Positions 54,192 through 64,000 of a stretch of 64,000 nt of DNA are shown in pieces. A program made the position numbers and the translations under genes. The notes under the pieces are model-generated. The model was not told the origin of the DNA and did not search any database. It was given only the letters and a program-made list of their open reading frames with translations. How positions within the stretch are numbered: the stretch's first letter is position 1; the number at the start of each line of letters is the position of its first letter. This DNA is from Streptomyces roseifaciens (lineage in GTDB: Bacteria; Actinomycetota; Actinomycetes; Streptomycetales; Streptomycetaceae): contig NZ_LNBE01000004.1 in the NCBI RefSeq assembly GCF_001445655.1, positions 3,192,420-3,256,419 on the forward strand. Reading direction: 5' to 3'.

Positions 54192-55484
54192 GTGCGCCTT
54201 CTGCGGGAAGACCAGGAAAACCGGGAAGACCGGCAAGACCGGCAAATCCAGGACGACGGTGGCGGTAGCGGTAGCGGTGCCGATGTCGTCATCGTCGGCA
54301 GCGGAGTGGTCGGCGCGGCGTGTGCGGAGGCGCTGACCCGCCGCGGGGCCCGCGTGCTCGTCCTCGACCGGGGCCCGCTCGCGGCCGGCACCACCGCCTG
54401 CGGTGAGGGCAACCTCCTCGTCTCGAACAAGGCCCCCGGCCCCGGACTCGCCCTCGCACAGGCCTCGCTGAGCCGCTGGCCCCGCCTGCTCGCCGCGCTG
54501 CGCGAAGAGCTGGGCCCGGGCCGTGCGGAGTGCGAGTACGAGGTGAAGGGCGGCCTCGTCGTCGCCACCGGCGAGCCGGAGGGCGCGGCCCTGTGCGGCT
54601 TCGCGGCGGCCCAGCGCGCGGCGGGCGTGGACGCCCGCGAGCTCGCGCCGGGCGAGGCCGCGGCGTACGAGCCGCACCTCACGCCCGCCGTGCGCGCCGC
54701 GGTCCACTACCCGCAGGACGCCCAGCTGCAGCCCGTCCTGGCGGCGACGTCGCTGCTGGCGGCGGTCCGGGCGCGCGGCGGCCGGATCCGTACCGGCGTG
54801 GACGTGACGGGCGTGGAGACCGGCCGGGACGGGCGGGCCGTGGGCGTCCGCACGTCGCAGGGCCGCATTCCGTGCGGGGCGGTGGTCAACGCCTGCGGCC
54901 CCTGGGCCGGGGAGTTCGCCGCGGCCGCCGGCGCGCCCCTGCCCGTCGTGCCCCGCCGCGGCACGGTCCTCGTCACGGCACCGCTGCCGCACGGCACGGT
55001 GCGGCACAAGGTCTACGACGCCGGGTACGCGGAAACCGCCCGCAGCGAGGACGCCGCACTGCAGGTGGCGGCCGTGGTCGAGGCGACCCAGGCGGGCACG
55101 GTCCTCATCGGTTCCAGCCGGCAGCGCTGCGGCTTCGACGGGACGCTGCGCGCCGGGGTGCTGGGGGCACTGGCACGCGCGGCGGCGCAGCTGTTCCCCG
55201 TCCTCGGCGGCGTCCCCGTCATGCGCGCGTACGGCGGCTTCCGCCCGTACACCCCCGACCACCTCCCCGTCGTGGGCGAGGACCCGCGCCACCCCGGCCT
55301 GTGGCACGCGACGGGCCACGAGGGCGCGGGCATCGGCCTGGCCGCCGCCACCGGCGAACTGCTCGCCGAGCTCTGGGCGGGCGAGCCGCCGCACCTCGAT
55401 CCGGAGCCGTTCCGTGTCCAGCGCTTCGGAACCGCACGAACCACACGAACCGCACGCTTCGGAAGGGAGAACGGATGGCACTGA
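54192..55484 (+). CDS. FAD-dependent amino-acid dehydrogenase subunit (HcnC/DAO type)
   Basis: 430 residues. After a charged repetitive N-terminus (residues 6-20 from five 9-bp repeats) comes the FAD site ADVVIVGSGVVGAACAEALTRRGARVLVLDRG. The end GLWHATGHEGAGIGLAAATGELLAELWAG is typical of glycine/sarcosine/D-amino-acid oxidases of the DAO family. With a 2Fe-2S partner and an HcnB-type subunit downstream it should be the substrate-oxidising subunit. GTG start has a weak ribosome site. The stop is 10 bp past the next gene's start. Substrate (proline, hydroxyproline, glycine or an opine) is not determined. Confidence 0.82.
   Translation: MRLLREDQENREDRQDRQIQDDGGGSGSGADVVIVGSGVVGAACAEALTRRGARVLVLDRGPLAAGTTACGEGNLLVSNKAPGPGLALAQASLSRWPRLLAALREELGPGRAECEYEVKGGLVVATGEPEGAALCGFAAAQRAAGVDARELAPGEAAAYEPHLTPAVRAAVHYPQDAQLQPVLAATSLLAAVRARGGRIRTGVDVTGVETGRDGRAVGVRTSQGRIPCGAVVNACGPWAGEFAAAAGAPLPVVPRRGTVLVTAPLPHGTVRHKVYDAGYAETARSEDAALQVAAVVEATQAGTVLIGSSRQRCGFDGTLRAGVLGALARAAAQLFPVLGGVPVMRAYGGFRPYTPDHLPVVGEDPRHPGLWHATGHEGAGIGLAAATGELLAELWAGEPPHLDPEPFRVQRFGTARTTRTARFGRENGWH
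54207..54251 (+). repeat. five 9-bp tandem repeats, 5' end of DAO gene
   Basis: GAAGACCAG, GAAAACCGG, GAAGACCGG, CAAGACCGG, CAAATCCAG: in-frame 9-bp units giving an E/Q-D-R series. Related-length repeats occur at the other junctions of the operon. Confidence 0.75.
55430..55456 (+). repeat. three 9-bp tandem repeats, 3' end of DAO gene
   Basis: AACCGCACG, AACCACACG, AACCGCACG in a row, encoding TARTTRTAR just before the stop of the first subunit. Confidence 0.75.
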
Positions 55485-55912
55485 CGGTGTACGTCGACGG
55501 CGAGCGGCACCGCGCCCTGCCCGGTCAGACGGTGGCGGCCCTGCTCCTGGCGACGGGCCGCCGGTCCTGGCGCACCACCCGCCTCGGCGGCCGCCCGCGC
55601 GGCGTCTTCTGCGGCATCGGCGTCTGTTACGACTGCCTGGTCGTCGTCAACGGCCTCCCCGACGTACGGGCCTGCCGGCGCGAACTGCGCGACGGGGACC
55701 GGGTGGAGACCCAGCGCGGCGCGCGGCTGCCCGCGGAGGAGGAGTCCCGCCCGGCCCCTCCGACCCCTCCGGCTCCTCCCGCCCCTCGTACGGACCGTGA
55801 GGACGCACATCCCGGTCACCCCTTGCACGACTCACACGACTCATGCAACTCATGCGACTCATGCCAATCACACGGCTTACGCGACTTACGCGACGCGGAC
55901 GGGGTCGCATGA
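55475..55912 (+). CDS. 2Fe-2S-binding dehydrogenase subunit (HcnA type) with His/Cys tail
   Basis: 145 residues. Residues 1-80 resemble the small iron-sulfur subunit: VYVDGERHRALPGQTVAALLLATGRRSW and cluster Cys in GVFCGIGVCYDCLVV (C-x4-C-x2-C) plus VRAC. A Pro-rich linker (90-105) precedes a tail built from eight 9-bp repeats, HDSHDSCNSCDSCQSHGLRD, with Cys at every third position. ATG overlaps the upstream stop by 10 bp; the stop overlaps the next ATG (ATGA). It should pass electrons between the two flavin subunits; the tail's role is unknown. Confidence 0.85.
   Translation: MALTVYVDGERHRALPGQTVAALLLATGRRSWRTTRLGGRPRGVFCGIGVCYDCLVVVNGLPDVRACRRELRDGDRVETQRGARLPAEEESRPAPPTPPAPPAPRTDREDAHPGHPLHDSHDSCNSCDSCQSHGLRDLRDADGVA
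55826..55897 (+). repeat. eight 9-bp tandem repeats encoding a His/Cys/Asp tail
   Basis: Units CACGACTCA, CACGACTCA, TGCAACTCA, TGCGACTCA, TGCCAATCA, CACGGCTTA, CGCGACTTA, CGCGACGCG, all in frame with the 2Fe-2S subunit gene. Confidence 0.8.
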
Positions 55913-57402
55913 GCGCCCAGCCTCCCTTAGCCTCCTCCTCCGCCTCCGCCTCCGCCACTGCCACCGCCTCCCCCCTCGTGGTCGTCGTCGGCGCGGGACC
56001 GGCCGGCGCGCGGGCCGCGTTGAGCGCCGCCCGGTGCGACGCGCGCGTCGTGCTCGCCGACAGCGAGGAGCGCGTCGGCGGCCGGCACCACCGGCAGCCG
56101 GCCGTCGCGGGCGGCGGCCCCGGCGCCTCCGCCGCGCACCCGCTCGAACAGGCCGTCGCCACCCAGCCCCGCATCACGCACCTGGCCCGCGCCACCGTCT
56201 GGGCCCTGGAGCCGGGGCCGGCGCCCGGCAGGCACCTCGTCCACCTGCAGCAGGGCCCCGCCGACGACCGCGGGCGCCCCGTGCGCACGCTCGCGGCCGA
56301 CGCGCTCGTCCTGTGCACCGGCGCCTTCGACCGCGCGTTGCCGTTCCCCGGCTGGGAGCTGCCGGGCGTGGTCACGGCGGGCGCGGCGCAGGCGCTCGCC
56401 GAGGGGCAGCGGACGGCGCCCGGCGGCCGGGCCGTGGTGTCGGGGACCGGGCCGTTCCTGCTGCCGGTCGCGCTGTCCCTGCTCGGGGTGGGGGCACAGG
56501 TCCTGGGCGTGTACGAGGCGGGGAACCCGGCGCGCTGGCTGCGCAGCCCCGCCGCGGCCCTGCGCGACGGCGGCCCCGGCAGGCTCGCCGAGCTGGGCTC
56601 GTACGCGGTGGGGCTGGCCCGCCGGCGCGTCCCGTACCGCACGCGGCACGCGGTCGTCGCCGCGCACGGCCGCGACCGGGTCGAGGCCGTCACCGTCGCC
56701 CGCCTCGACGCGGGCTGGCACCCGGTGGCGGGCAGCGAGCAGCGCATCGCACCCGTGGACGCCGTGTGCGTCGGCTACGGGTTCCTCCCGCAGCTGGAGC
56801 TCCCGCTGGCCGCAGGCTGCGCGGTCCGCGGCGGGCACGTGGTGGTCGACGGGCGCCAGGCGACGACCGTCCCGGGCGTGTACGCGGCGGGCGAGCTCAC
56901 GGGCGTCGCGGGCGCCCCCGCCGCGGCGGCGGAGGGCGAGCTGGCGGGGCTCGCGGCGGTGGCGGACCTGGCGGAGCGCCCGGAGGCGGCGGAGGCCGGG
57001 GCGCGCCTCGTACCGCCGTCGCCCGCCCGTCTCGCGGCCGCCGCCTCGCGGGTGCGGTCCGGGCGGCGGTTCGCGCGGGCGCTCGCCCGGGCGCATCCCG
57101 TCCCGGGCGGCTGGCGCGGCTGGCTGCGCGAGGACACGCTCGTGTGCCGGTGCGAGGAGGTGTCGTACGGGGAGCTGCGGGACGCCGTCGTGGCGCGCGG
57201 CGCGGACGGGATGCGGGCGCTCAAGCTCACGTGCCGCGCCGGGCTGGGTGCCTGCCAGGGCCGCATCTGCGGGCGGAACACGGCCGAGCTCGCCGCGGCG
57301 TTCCTGGGCTCCCCCGTCGCCGACCCGTACGCCATGGACAGGCGGCCGCTGGCCCATCCGGTACGGCTCGGGGATCTCGCCGGGCCGCCAGCCATTGACT
57401 AG
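55909..57402 (+). CDS. FAD/NAD(P)-type dehydrogenase subunit with Bfd-like [2Fe-2S] domain (HcnB type)
   Basis: 497 residues. A Ser/Ala/Thr-rich N-terminus (5-22) precedes FAD site [20 protein letters not shown], a second nucleotide-binding site about residue 180 ([17 protein letters not shown]), and [24 protein letters not shown]. The C-terminus holds [14 protein letters not shown] ... [15 protein letters not shown], the BFD-like four-Cys cluster. This is the HcnB/OoxA/hydroxyproline-dehydrogenase alpha pattern. ATG overlaps the previous stop. The hutU promoter -35 overlaps this gene's stop codon. Confidence 0.87.
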   Translation: MSAQPPLASSSASASATATASPLVVVVGAGPAGARAALSAARCDARVVLADSEERVGGRHHRQPAVAGGGPGASAAHPLEQAVATQPRITHLARATVWALEPGPAPGRHLVHLQQGPADDRGRPVRTLAADALVLCTGAFDRALPFPGWELPGVVTAGAAQALAEGQRTAPGGRAVVSGTGPFLLPVALSLLGVGAQVLGVYEAGNPARWLRSPAAALRDGGPGRLAELGSYAVGLARRRVPYRTRHAVVAAHGRDRVEAVTVARLDAGWHPVAGSEQRIAPVDAVCVGYGFLPQLELPLAAGCAVRGGHVVVDGRQATTVPGVYAAGELTGVAGAPAAAAEGELAGLAAVADLAERPEAAEAGARLVPPSPARLAAAASRVRSGRRFARALARAHPVPGGWRGWLREDTLVCRCEEVSYGELRDAVVARGADGMRALKLTCRAGLGACQGRICGRNTAELAAAFLGSPVADPYAMDRRPLAHPVRLGDLAGPPAID

Positions 57403-57441
57403 AGCTATTCAGCCACCCAAGATGTGCAGTGTTCTATTCAG
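57395..57441 (+). promoter_or_regulatory. hutU promoter with CTATTCAG direct repeat
   Basis: -35 TTGACT (57395-57400), a 17-nt spacer, -10 CAAGAT (57418-57423). CTATTCAG lies in the spacer (57405-57412) and again just past the start site (57434-57441), 29 bp apart: a candidate operator pair for a histidine-pathway repressor. Confidence 0.55.
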
Positions 57442-57464
57442 AGCCGCCAGGGAGGCAGGGCCCC

Positions 57465-59119
<1,655 letters not shown>

Positions 59120-59123
<4 letters not shown>

Positions 59124-60361
59124 GCAGCCCGGCTGCGGGCGAGGTGAAGGCAGGGGCTTCGTTCCACGAGATGTGGCGCGACCTCGCGTCCATCGGCCGT
59201 GACAAGGACACCGCCGGCTATCACCGCTTCGCCTGGAGCGGCGCCGACGCCGACTGCCGCGCCTGGTTCCGCGCCCAGGCGGAGTCCCGCGGGCTCGCCT
59301 ACGAGCTCGACCGCAACGGCAACCAGTGGGCATGGCTCGGCGACCCGGCCGCCGGGGACGCCGTCGTCACCGGCTCCCACCTGGACTCCGTGCCGAACGG
59401 CGGCGCCTTCGACGGCCCCCTCGGCGTGGTCTCCTCCTTCGCCGCGCTGGACGAGCTCCGCGCCCGCGGGGCGCAGCCGTCCCGCCCCCTCGCCGTCGTC
59501 AACTTCGGCGACGAGGAGGGCGCCCGCTTCGGCCTGGCCTGCGTGGGCTCCCGGCTGACCGCCGGTCAGCTGTCCCTCGACAAGGCGCACGCGCTCCGGG
59601 ACGCCGAGGGCGTCTCCCTGCCCCTGGCCATGGAGCGCGCCGGCTACGACCCGGAGGCCATCGGCCCGGACCCCGAGCGCCTGGCCCGGATCGGCGCCTT
59701 CGTCGAGCTCCACGTCGAGCAGGGCCGCGCCCTGGACCTGTCGGACCGCGCCGTCGGGATCGCCTCCGCCATCTGGCCGCACGGCCGCTGGCGGTTCGAC
59801 TTCCACGGCGAGGCCAACCACGCCGGCACCACCCGCATCGAGGACCGCCGCGACCCGATGCTCACCTACGCCAACACCGTCCTGGCCGCCCGCAAGAAGG
59901 CCCGGCTGGCCGGCGCCCTCGCGACCTTCGGGAAGGTCGGCGTCGAGCCGAACGGCGTCAACGCCATCCCCTCGCTCGTGCGCGGCTGGCTGGATTCGCG
60001 GGCCGCCGACCAGGAGACCCTCGACCTCGTGGTCGCGGAGATCGAGAAGGCGGCCGTGGAGCGCGGCGAGCGCGACGGCGTCGACGTGCGGGTCACCCGG
60101 GAGTCCTTCACGCCCGTCGTGGAATTCGAGCACGCCCTGCGCGACGAGCTGGGCCGCATCCTGGGCGGGGACGTCCCCGTCCTCGGTACGGGTGCGGGAC
60201 ACGACGCCGGAATCCTCTCCGGAGCCGTCCCCACCGCCATGCTGTTCGTACGCAACCCCACAGGCGTCTCGCACTCACCCGCCGAAACGGCTTCCGAGGA
60301 CGACTGCCTGGCCGGGGTGACCGCACTCGCCGACGTACTGGAGGGCCTGGCGTGTCGCTGA
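59120..60361 (+). CDS. M20 family amidohydrolase (allantoate/N-carbamoyl-type)
   Basis: 413-residue binuclear-zinc hydrolase: [60 protein letters not shown] and SHSPAE. Annotated families are allantoate amidohydrolase and N-carbamoyl-amino-acid hydrolase. Coupled to hutU (4-bp overlap) and overlapping hutF by 10 bp, it most plausibly hydrolyses N-formylglutamate, replacing HutG; that is inference from operon content. Streptomyces is known to degrade histidine via formylglutamate. Confidence 0.85.
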
Positions 60362-61698
60362 CGGCACAGACCTACTGGGCGGAGCACGCCCTTCTCGACA
60401 CCGGCGTCGAGCCGGGCGTGGTCATCGAGACCGGGACGGACGGCCGCATCAAGGCCGTCCGCCGGGGCGCCGCGGCACCGCCCCAGGGCGCGGTGACCCT
60501 GCGGGGCCTGACCCTGCCCGGTCTCGCGAACGCGCACAGCCACGCCTTCCACCGGGCCCTGCGCGGCGCGACGCAGGCGGGCGAGGGGACCTTCTGGACC
60601 TGGCGCGACGTCATGTACCGCGTCGCCGACAACCTCACCCCCGACAGCTACTTCGCGCTCGCCCGTGCGGCCTACGCCGAGATGGCGCTCGCCGGCATCA
60701 CCTCCGTCGGCGAGTTCCACTACGTGCACCACCTCGCCGGGGGCGCCCGCTACGACAACCCCAACGCCATGGGCGAGGCCCTGATCGCGGCCGCCGCCGA
60801 GGCGGGCATCCGCATCACGCTCCTCGACGCCTGCTACCTCTCCTCCGGCTTCGGCGCCGAGCCCAACAAGCACCAGCGGCGCTTCAGCGACGGCACCGCC
60901 GAGCGCTGGGCCGAGCGCGTCTCCGCCCTCAAGGGCGACGACAACACCCGCATCGGCGCGGCGATCCACTCGGTGCGGGCCGTGCCCGCCGAGCAGCTGG
61001 CGACCGTGGCCGCGTGGGCGCAGGAGCGCGACGCCCCGCTGCACCTGCACCTCTCCGAGCAGACCGCCGAGAACGACGCGTGCGTGGAGGCCCACGGCTT
61101 CACGCCCACCGCCCTCCTCTCGCACCACGGCGTGCTCGGCCCGCGCACGACCGCCGTCCACGCCACGCACCTCACCCCCGGCGACATCCGCCTCCTCGGC
61201 CACTCGGGCACCGGCGTGTGCATGTGCCCGACCACCGAGCGGGACCTGGCCGACGGGATCGGACCGGCCCGGGCGCTGCAGGAGGCGGGCTCCCCGCTCT
61301 CCCTCGGCAGCGACAGCCACGCCGTCATCGACCTGCTCGAAGAGGCCCGCGCCATGGAGCTGGACGAGCGGCTGCACAGCCGCACCCGCGGCCACTGGAC
61401 CGCGGTCCAGCTGCTGCGCGCGGCCACGGCCGACGGCCACGCGGCCCTCGGCTGGGACGGGGCGGGCCGCATCGAGCGGGGCGCGCTCGCGGACTTCACG
61501 GCCGTCGCGCTCGACTCCGTGCGCACCGCGGGCCAGCCGTACGCCCTCGCCGCCGAGACGGCCGTCTTCGCGGCGAGCGCCGCGGACGTCCGGGACACCG
61601 TGGTGGGCGGCCGGCACATCGTGCGCGAGGGGGCGCACCAGCTCGTGGCCCACGTGCCGGCGGCGCTGGCGGAGTCCATCGCGGCCGTACGGGGCTGA
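60352..61698 (+). CDS. hutF: formimidoylglutamate deiminase
   Basis: 448-residue amidohydrolase that converts N-formimino-L-glutamate to N-formyl-L-glutamate and ammonia. Metal motif [14 protein letters not shown], active-site [20 protein letters not shown] and [27 protein letters not shown] at 60352 overlaps the preceding gene by 10 bp. Its presence fixes the pathway as the formylglutamate route rather than the HutG formiminoglutamase route. Confidence 0.95.
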   Translation: MSLTAQTYWAEHALLDTGVEPGVVIETGTDGRIKAVRRGAAAPPQGAVTLRGLTLPGLANAHSHAFHRALRGATQAGEGTFWTWRDVMYRVADNLTPDSYFALARAAYAEMALAGITSVGEFHYVHHLAGGARYDNPNAMGEALIAAAAEAGIRITLLDACYLSSGFGAEPNKHQRRFSDGTAERWAERVSALKGDDNTRIGAAIHSVRAVPAEQLATVAAWAQERDAPLHLHLSEQTAENDACVEAHGFTPTALLSHHGVLGPRTTAVHATHLTPGDIRLLGHSGTGVCMCPTTERDLADGIGPARALQEAGSPLSLGSDSHAVIDLLEEARAMELDERLHSRTRGHWTAVQLLRAATADGHAALGWDGAGRIERGALADFTAVALDSVRTAGQPYALAAETAVFAASAADVRDTVVGGRHIVREGAHQLVAHVPAALAESIAAVRG

Positions 61699-61732
61699 AC
61701 CACCGAACCGACCAAAGGAGTGCCGCACGCCC

Positions 61733-62902
61733 ATGGCGACGACGGTCATCACCAACATCAGCAGTCTCGTCACGAACGACCCCTCCCTCGGCGAAGGCCC
61801 CCTCGGCACGATCCGGGACGCGGCGGTCGTCATCGACGGCGACCGCGTCGCCTGGGTCGGCACGTCCAGCAAAGCACCGGCCACTGACAACCGGGTCGAC
61901 GCCGAGGGCCGGGCCGCCCTCCCGGGCTTCGTCGACTCCCACTCCCACCTGGTCTTCGCGGGCGACCGCACGGCCGAGTTCAACGCCCGCATGTCCGGCC
62001 GGAGCTACAGCGCCGGCGGCATCCGCACCACCGTCGCCGCCACGCGCGCCGCGACCGACGAGGCGCTGGACGCCAACGTCCGGCGCTACGTGCACGAGGC
62101 CCTGCGCCAGGGCACCACGGTCCTGGAGACCAAGTCCGGCTACGGCCTCACCGTCGAGGACGAGGCCCGCGCCCTGCGCATCGCCGCGGCGCACACCGAC
62201 GAGGTCACCTACCTCGGCGCCCACATCGTCTCCCCCGACTACGCCGACGACCCGGCCGCGTACGTGGACCTCGTGACCGGGCCGATGCTCGACGCCTGCG
62301 CGCCGCACGCCCGCTGGGTCGACGTGTTCTGCGAGCAGGGCGCGTTCGACGGCGACCAGGCCCGGACGATCCTCACGGCCGGCGCCGCCCGCGGGCTGAC
62401 GCCGCGCGTCCACGCCAACCAGCTCTCCTACGGGCCCGGCGTCCAGCTGGCCGTCGAGCTCGGCGCCGCCTCGGCCGACCACTGCACCCACCTGACCGAC
62501 GCGGACGTCGACGCCCTGGCGAACGGCACGACGGTCGCCACCCTCCTGCCCGGCGCGGAGTTCTCGACGCGCGCCCAGTGGCCGGACGCGCGCCGTCTGC
62601 TGGACGCGGGGGCGACCGTCGCCCTGTCCACGGACTGCAACCCCGGCTCGTCCTTCACCAGCTCCATGCCGTTCTGCATCGCGCTGGCCGTGCGGGACAT
62701 GGGGATGACCCCGGACGAGGCCGTCTGGTCCGCGACCGCGGGCGGCGCGGCCGCCCTGCGCCGTACGGACGTGGGCCGCATAGCCCCCGGCGCCCGCGCC
62801 GACCTCGCCCTCCTCGACGCCCCGTCGCACGTCCACCTCGCCTACCGGCCGGGCGTTCCGCTGGTCTCGGCGGTGTGGCGCGCGGGCGTGCGGGAGGCCT
62901 GA
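61733..62902 (+). CDS. hutI: imidazolonepropionase
   Basis: 389-residue zinc amidohydrolase opening 4-imidazolone-5-propionate to formiminoglutamate. Signatures: [18 protein letters not shown] (metal HxH), [32 protein letters not shown], and [16 protein letters not shown] (metal Asp). ATG at 61733 follows a strong AAAGGAG 12 nt upstream. Last gene of the hut operon. Confidence 0.96.
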   Translation: MATTVITNISSLVTNDPSLGEGPLGTIRDAAVVIDGDRVAWVGTSSKAPATDNRVDAEGRAALPGFVDSHSHLVFAGDRTAEFNARMSGRSYSAGGIRTTVAATRAATDEALDANVRRYVHEALRQGTTVLETKSGYGLTVEDEARALRIAAAHTDEVTYLGAHIVSPDYADDPAAYVDLVTGPMLDACAPHARWVDVFCEQGAFDGDQARTILTAGAARGLTPRVHANQLSYGPGVQLAVELGAASADHCTHLTDADVDALANGTTVATLLPGAEFSTRAQWPDARRLLDAGATVALSTDCNPGSSFTSSMPFCIALAVRDMGMTPDEAVWSATAGGAAALRRTDVGRIAPGARADLALLDAPSHVHLAYRPGVPLVSAVWRAGVREA

Positions 62903-62911
62903 GCCTTCTCC

Positions 62912-62961
62912 GGCGGCCGCGTCGCACCCCGTGGCCGCCTCGGGCCCGGCAGGCCTGCCGG
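62912..62961. terminator. bidirectional terminator region after hutI
   Basis: GGCGGCC/GGCCGCC (62912-62918 with 62933-62939) and a perfect 16-bp palindrome CCGGCAGGCCTGCCGG (62946-62961) fill the 77-bp convergent gap. Confidence 0.5.
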
Positions 62962-62979
62962 TAGCCCGCCCGGCAAGCC

Positions 62980-63885
62980 TCAGGCCCGCCCGCCGATCGC
63001 GTCCAGCCGGTCGTACTGGGCGTCCGTCAGCCGGACGTCCAGCGCTCCGGCGTTCTCCTCCAGGTGCGCGAGCGACCGCGTGCCCGGGAGGGGGACGAGC
63101 GTCGGCGAACGGCGCAGCAGCCAGGCGAGCGCCGTCTGCGCGGGCGTCGCGCCCACCTCGCGCGCCACGTCCGCGACGGGCCCGCCCGGGGCCGCGTGCG
63201 CGCCCACGGCGACCGGGAAGTAGGCGAAGAAGGTGATGCCGTGCTCGGCGGCGTGGTCGACGACGTCGTCGTGGCCGCGCGCCGAGAGGTTGTACACGTT
63301 CTGGACGGAGGCGATGGGGGCGATCTCCTGCGCCGCGCGCAGTTCGGCGACGGTCACCTCGGACAGGCCGATGTGCCGCACCTTGCCCTCGTCCTGCAGC
63401 TGCCGGAGGGCGCCGAGCTGGTCCGCGAGGGGGTACTCCGGGTCGATGCGGTGCAGCTGGAGCAGGTCCAGGCGGTCCACGCGCAGCCGCCGCAGGGCGA
63501 GCTCGGCCTGCTGGCGGAGGTAGGCCGGGTGACCGTGCGTCACCCATTCGGCAGGGCCGGGCCGTACGACGCCGACCTTGGTGGCGACGGTCACGCGGCC
63601 GGCGTACGGGTGCAGGGCCTCCGCAATGAGCGCCTCGCTCTCGCCGAGGGAGTAGGCGTCCGCGGTGTCGATGAGGTCGATGCCGAGCTCGACCGCGCGC
63701 CGCAGCAGCGCGACCGCCCCGCGGCGGTCCTCCGGCGCGCGCCAGATGGGCGCCTGCATGGGGTCGGCGAGCCCGTCGGGGGTCTCTGCCAGCCGCATGG
63801 CGCCGTAGCCGATGCGGGAGACGGGCAGGTCGCCGCCGATGCTGTGGACGGGGGAAGAAGCGGGAGCGGTGGTGGTGTTCGTCAT
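62980..63885 (-). CDS. aldo/keto reductase
   Basis: 301-residue NADPH-dependent carbonyl reductase. Catalytic Asp/Tyr in DLIDTADAYSLGESE, Lys in VTVATKVGV, His in LLQLHRIDPEYPL; the NADP site near the C-terminus is LVPLPGTRSLAHLEENAGA. ATG at 63885 lies about 7 nt after the -10, so the message is probably leaderless. Divergent from a MerR-type regulator that most likely controls it. Confidence 0.93.
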   Translation of the reverse strand: MTNTTTAPASSPVHSIGGDLPVSRIGYGAMRLAETPDGLADPMQAPIWRAPEDRRGAVALLRRAVELGIDLIDTADAYSLGESEALIAEALHPYAGRVTVATKVGVVRPGPAEWVTHGHPAYLRQQAELALRRLRVDRLDLLQLHRIDPEYPLADQLGALRQLQDEGKVRHIGLSEVTVAELRAAQEIAPIASVQNVYNLSARGHDDVVDHAAEHGITFFAYFPVAVGAHAAPGGPVADVAREVGATPAQTALAWLLRRSPTLVPLPGTRSLAHLEENAGALDVRLTDAQYDRLDAIGGRA

Positions 63886-63892
63886 GACCGGA

Positions 63893-63924
63893 ACGCTAAA
63901 TTCTCACACCCGTGTGAGATTCAA
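63893..63924 (-). promoter_or_regulatory. MerR-type promoter/operator of aldo/keto reductase
   Basis: Minus-strand -35 TTGAAT (63919-63924) and -10 TAGCGT (63893-63898) are 20 nt apart, an over-long spacer typical of MerR targets. It contains the perfect palindrome TCTCACAC-CC-GTGTGAGA (63902-63919). A further GTGTGAG half-site lies at 63929-63935. Confidence 0.7.
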
Positions 63925-63944
63925 CCCCGTGTGAGGCAGCTCAT

Positions 63945-64000
63945 ATGAAGATCGGTGACCTGGCGCGCGAGACCGGAGTGAGCGTGCGGCTGCTGCGCTA
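63945..64000 (+). CDS. MerR family transcriptional regulator (partial, cut by window end)
   Basis: The first 18 codons read MKIGDLARETGVSVRLLR followed by Y, the start of the MerR winged helix-turn-helix (helix-turn-helix at ARETGVSVRLLRYYE). The rest lies beyond the window. Divergent from the aldo/keto reductase across 59 bp that hold a MerR-type operator. Confidence 0.85.
   Translation, partial: MKIGDLARETGVSVRLLR

Overview
The window is high-GC actinobacterial DNA and almost certainly Streptomyces. Evidence: an 87-residue WhiB, F420 genes, GTG/TTG starts, GGAGG ribosome sites beside apparently leaderless genes, and a gene order that I recall, without being able to check, as close to the S. 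coelicolor SCO3022-SCO3073 interval. No phage, transposase, CRISPR array or tRNA was seen.

Layout. 1-353 is the promoter and leader region of an rRNA operon transcribed leftward off the window. 356-2533 is ahcY and a hypothetical gene; fruA (2920-4926) diverges from ahcY. 5293-11378 is a leftward mannose/GDP-mannose-type block (DUF3499, manB, Trm112-like, SIS protein, manA, CDF transporter). 11696-17720 holds a small metallopeptidase-like gene, a DUF5719 protein and a giant membrane glycosyltransferase. 18175-22972 has whiB, a Cys-rich leader ORF with cysteine dioxygenase, fbiA-fbiB and an AlkA-type glycosylase. 23034-36927 is a cell-surface assembly region: sugar-nucleotide transferase, PGRP amidase, TIGR03089 protein, five LytR-CpsA-Psr (LCP) ligases and a GT2 glycosyltransferase. 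34947-48647 also carries a thioesterase, VOC protein, acyl-CoA dehydrogenase, UDP-glucose dehydrogenase, dipeptidase, purE-purK, GtrA, a two-component system and a peptide transporter.

48714-51489 is a three-gene surface cassette: a sortase-type LPQTG protein, a DUF916-like protein and a membrane protein with a neocarzinostatin-like domain. 51670-53966 is a partner-switching sigma module (ATPase, STAS, SigB/F-type sigma). 54192-57402 is a three-subunit flavin/iron-sulfur dehydrogenase of the HcnABC/hydroxyproline-dehydrogenase type with 9-bp tandem repeats at its gene junctions. 57465-62902 is a histidine-utilisation operon (hutU, M20 hydrolase, hutF, hutI) using the formylglutamate route. 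An aldo/keto reductase and a divergent MerR gene, cut by the window edge, close the region.

Functionally the left and middle parts centre on making activated sugars (ManA, ManB, nucleotidyltransferase, UDP-glucose dehydrogenase), moving and polymerising them (GT2 proteins, GtrA) and attaching glycopolymers to peptidoglycan (LCP proteins, amidase). The right part is amino-acid catabolism and stress regulation. The most unusual sequence-level signals are a dispersed GC-rich repeat in three intergenic spacers, a Cys-codon leader ORF before cysteine dioxygenase, a 32-bp inverted repeat in the 5' part of a surface-protein gene, and the uncharacterised surface cassette.
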